From: CAZIOI01 sp964540855
Lineage (GTDB): Bacteria; Patescibacteriota; UBA1384; DTJR01
NCBI GenBank assembly: GCA_964540855.1
Contig: CAZIOI010000008.1
Location: 1 to 24,817, forward strand
Length of the DNA stretch: 24,817 nt
Direction of reading: 5' to 3'
This document shows, in pieces, positions 22,747 through 24,817 of this stretch. Below the pieces are notes generated by a model. The model was not told the DNA's origin. It searched no databases and saw nothing but the letters and a program-made list of their open reading frames with translations. Every line of letters starts with the position of its first letter. The stretch's first letter is position 1. A program made the translations under genes and the position numbers.

Positions 22747-23613
22747 ATGGCTATTAAAAAAGCAATTTACCCCGTTGCGGGGCTGGGTACGAGGTTTCTG
22801 CCTGCGACAAAAGCTCAACCGAAAGAAATGCTGACGCTTATAGATAAGCCGGTTATTCAGTATGTGGTTGAAGAGGCCGCCGAGTCCGGAGTTGATTTTT
22901 TTGTTTTTGTCACCGGCAAGGGAAAACAGTCTATTGAAAATCATTTTGATTCGTCTTTTGAGCTAGAAGCTGCTTTAGAAAAAAATCAAAAAACGGATTT
23001 ACTGAAAAAAGTTCGCTCTATATCCGATCTGGGCAAGTTTGTATTTGTCCGCCAGAAACAGCCGCCCCTTGGGTTGGGTCATGCCGTTTTAATGGCGGAA
23101 GGTGTAGTCGAGGACGATTATTTTGCGGTTTTTTTACCGGACGACGTAATCCTTGCCGAAAAGCCATGCCTAAAGCAGGCGATAGAAGTGCATGAGAAAT
23201 ATGGCGGTGCCGTTATAACGGTTGCAAAAACCGATGCCGAAGGACAAAAAAGGTACGGGATTGTCGAGGTTGAACCAACAGATAATCCAAGAGTGCACAA
23301 GATAATCGATATAGTTGAGAAGCCCGGTCCCGAGAAGGCCCCTTCGGATCTGGGGGTGATAGGCCGATATATTCTGCCCAAAGAAATATTTAGCGAACTG
23401 AAGCAAACTCAAGCCGGATCTGGCGGCGAAATTCAGTTAACGGATGCAATAAGGGCTTTGGTGAAAAAAAGAGATTTTTATGCTTTGGAATATGAGGGTG
23501 ATCGACTGGATTGTGGTGATCCGCTGGGATATCTCAAGGCGACCGCCAAATTGGGGCTCGAGAAACCCGAGACGTCAGAGGAATTCAGACAATACTTGCA
23601 AAGTATCCTGTAA
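22747..23613 (+). CDS. galU: UTP-glucose-1-phosphate uridylyltransferase
   Basis: A 288-residue nucleotidyltransferase that makes UDP-glucose from UTP and glucose-1-phosphate, feeding cell-surface glycans. The N-terminal binding loop GLGTRFLPATK is at 12-22, with PKEML at 25-29. VFLPDDVI and GVIGRYIL are typical later motifs, as is GGEIQLTDAI. The length is normal for GalU. It lies 9 bases after hsp20 with only a weak SD, so it is probably co-transcribed and partly coupled. No other sugar gene is adjacent here, though malQ is 4.8 kb away. Confidence 0.95.
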   Translation: MAIKKAIYPVAGLGTRFLPATKAQPKEMLTLIDKPVIQYVVEEAAESGVDFFVFVTGKGKQSIENHFDSSFELEAALEKNQKTDLLKKVRSISDLGKFVFVRQKQPPLGLGHAVLMAEGVVEDDYFAVFLPDDVILAEKPCLKQAIEVHEKYGGAVITVAKTDAEGQKRYGIVEVEPTDNPRVHKIIDIVEKPGPEKAPSDLGVIGRYILPKEIFSELKQTQAGSGGEIQLTDAIRALVKKRDFYALEYEGDRLDCGDPLGYLKATAKLGLEKPETSEEFRQYLQSIL

Positions 23614-23626
23614 ACTTTGGTAGAAT
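23596..23626 (+). promoter_or_regulatory. Possible promoter upstream of the unknown membrane protein
   Basis: TTGCAA (23596-23601) and TAGAAT (23621-23626) are 19 bases apart, longer than ideal. If used, transcription starts around 23633, after the TTG at 23617 and right at the SD. Confidence 0.35.
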
Positions 23627-24660
23627 TACCAAAGGAGGGACCAATAGAAAAAAAGGATACAAGATCAGTTTTTTCTAAATCGTGGACGATTTTTCGCTGG
23701 CCCGCAGCTATTTTTTTGCTAGCTGGTGGTGTTTTTGTTTTCTGTATTGGACTAATGGGTAATTTTGGCTATACAGGTACCACCAGTTTGCGCTCTACCA
23801 AGCCAGATAGCAGCGAGTGGAAAGCTCTAGAGTCGGCAACCGGTGGTTCGACCGGCTCCCCGATTGTTTGGGATGGTGATTTGCCACAAAAACAATCGGA
23901 TACAATTAAATTCGATAGCCGACTTGTTAATCTGCTGGTTTATTTGTCGAAAGTTTCTAGCGCTGATTGCGGTTCGAACAAGGCCCATGAGTATATAGCG
24001 CTTGACGCAACGGTTGACGACGACGTTTCTGATCTTTCGTACCCGACAGAAAATTTGCCGTCCTCGTCGACAATTTCTCGTGGTGTTGGTGTCAGGGTCA
24101 CCAGTTTGGACAGGATCAAGTGCACGCAGGTATGTACAAATGAGCCTCCAAGGACATTTAACGATCCCGGATACCCGATTTCTTTAAAGTATTCCGACCT
24201 TATTGAACCGGAAGACTTTGTACAGGCAAATTGTCGTGTGACCTGCGCGGTGGGTTATTACCCCTTGGCCCCGGTGGATGCTTTGGCCTCAGACTTAGTG
24301 GAGCCAACATATGCTGGGGATATATCGAAATATGATCCCGGAATTTTTGACTACTCTCAGATAAAAGAAGCTTCTCGCAAAGCGGCAGTCTTGAAGTCTG
24401 CTCAATTGGGCTATGAAATTCTGAATGTTGACCAAGCCGGCTGTTACTCTGATTCGGTTAGAGAGGGGAATGAGAGAATGATTCCTACGACAATGATTTT
24501 CCCGCAATGGGTGCAAGGCGTTTTGAAGGACGACTGGCAGAAGGTCTTTTTGACTCTCGCCTCTAAGAGATTTCCATATAATTTTCAATCTGATTCGCCG
24601 ACGGCCGGGCTATCCTACGATCCGTTTTTAAATAACGAAGGATTGCACATTAACTATTGA
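23617..24660 (+). CDS. Unknown membrane-anchored exoprotein
   Basis: An open frame of 347 residues from a TTG at 23617. One membrane helix (about 29-50, WPAAIFLLAGGVFVFCIGLMG) follows a short charged start; the rest would face outward. It contains several cysteines, including CTQVC and CRVTC pairs, that may form disulfides. I recognise no family. The start is doubtful: AGGAGG at 23633-23638 lies 16 bases inside the frame and exactly 5 bases before an in-frame ATA at 23644, with no conventional start codon nearby. A start there would give 338 residues. Given its anchor and the secreted protein gene that follows, it may belong to a surface-protein operon. Confidence 0.65.
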   Translation: MVELPKEGPIEKKDTRSVFSKSWTIFRWPAAIFLLAGGVFVFCIGLMGNFGYTGTTSLRSTKPDSSEWKALESATGGSTGSPIVWDGDLPQKQSDTIKFDSRLVNLLVYLSKVSSADCGSNKAHEYIALDATVDDDVSDLSYPTENLPSSSTISRGVGVRVTSLDRIKCTQVCTNEPPRTFNDPGYPISLKYSDLIEPEDFVQANCRVTCAVGYYPLAPVDALASDLVEPTYAGDISKYDPGIFDYSQIKEASRKAAVLKSAQLGYEILNVDQAGCYSDSVREGNERMIPTTMIFPQWVQGVLKDDWQKVFLTLASKRFPYNFQSDSPTAGLSYDPFLNNEGLHINY

Positions 24661-24683
24661 TCAGGAGAGCTGTTTTCAAGATG

Positions 24684-24692
24684 TGATATAAT
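24684..24692 (+). promoter_or_regulatory. Extended -10 promoter of the last gene
   Basis: TATAAT at 24687-24692 is preceded by TG and one base (24684-24686). No good -35 is seen. Transcription would begin near 24699, giving a very short leader. Confidence 0.55.
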
Positions 24693-24710
24693 ACGCACAC
24701 GGGAGGGTTT

Positions 24711-24817
24711 TTGACCAAAAAATGGAAAGTCTTGGTACTTGTACTCGCGCTCATTGGCGTATCGGTTTTTGCCGTATCGCGAGCAAAAGCGGATTTTAAT
24801 TCCAGCAATCTGATCTC
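24711..24817 (+). CDS. Start of a secreted protein, cut by the window end
   Basis: A frame opening with TTG at 24711, with GGGAGGG at 24701-24707 as SD, runs through the last base. The 35 visible residues form a good signal peptide: TKKWK, then a hydrophobic core VLVLVLALIGVSVFAV and a possible AKA-D cleavage site. The ATG at 24722 is out of frame and meets a stop within 26 codons, so the TTG is the likely start. Function cannot be told. Confidence 0.6.
   Translation, partial: MTKKWKVLVLVLALIGVSVFAVSRAKADFNSSNLI

Noticed and set aside
1..24817. CRISPR array, insertion sequence or transposase
   Set aside because: No regularly spaced repeats, terminal inverted repeats with target duplication, or transposase/integrase motifs were seen on either strand.
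1..24817. Reassigned TGA stop codon
   Set aside because: Several genes end naturally at TGA, including rpmH and recF, and none needs TGA read-through.

Overview
This window looks like the replication-origin region of a Patescibacteria (Candidate Phyla Radiation, CPR) bacterium joined to a large cell-surface gene cluster. The reasons are the combination of a PrgI / TraC-like / VirB4 locus with several TrbC/VirB2-like pilins, very tight gene packing with many 1-11 base overlaps, the block rpmH-rnpA-yidD-yidC followed directly by a tRNA (no jag, mnmE, mnmG or parAB beside it), and dnaA-dnaN-recF followed by a DUF721 (DciA-like) gene. TGA is used as a stop codon by rpmH, recF and others, so the code is standard and the Gracilibacteria/Absconditabacteria recoding does not apply. 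The exact phylum cannot be fixed from the window.

Region 1 (about 80-13022) is an envelope-spanning secretion or pilus locus. An extended -10 promoter and a possible 16-residue leader peptide precede prgI, a TraC-like gene, a VirB4 ATPase, a PEGA-like membrane protein, an orphan solute-binding lipoprotein, four tandem TrbC/VirB2-like small membrane proteins, two anchored exoproteins likely to act on peptidoglycan (3D-like domain; M23 peptidase) and a lipoprotein-like protein. A fifth pilin-like gene has its own promoter and the best ribosome-binding site. It converges on a PilB/GspE-type ATPase gene, which may supply the second motor. No relaxase, VirD4, VirB6, VirB8, VirB9 or VirB10 is seen.

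Region 2 (13023-14615) looks like accessory DNA: an AT-rich gene-free stretch, a GC-rich single-gene transcription unit for an unknown 127-residue protein (promoter, SD and terminator all visible), and an HTH-antitoxin/Doc-toxin pair with a palindromic operator inside its promoter. It abuts the 3' end of a tRNA-Ser(CGA).

Region 3 (14616-16457, minus strand) is tRNA-Ser, then yidC, yidD, rnpA and rpmH as an overlapping operon with its own promoter. A GH77 4-alpha-glucanotransferase gene lies between rpmH and the origin.

Region 4 (18050-22299) is oriC, split into two clusters of DnaA boxes on either side of dnaA, then dnaN, recF and the DciA-like gene. The local box consensus is TTTTCCACAGGC rather than the usual TTATCCACA.

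Region 5 (22305-24817) is an hsp20-galU unit, an unknown membrane-anchored protein whose SD points to an ATA codon, and the first 35 codons of a secreted protein cut by the window edge. Non-ATG starts are common in the window, and several starts here were chosen by SD or promoter position.
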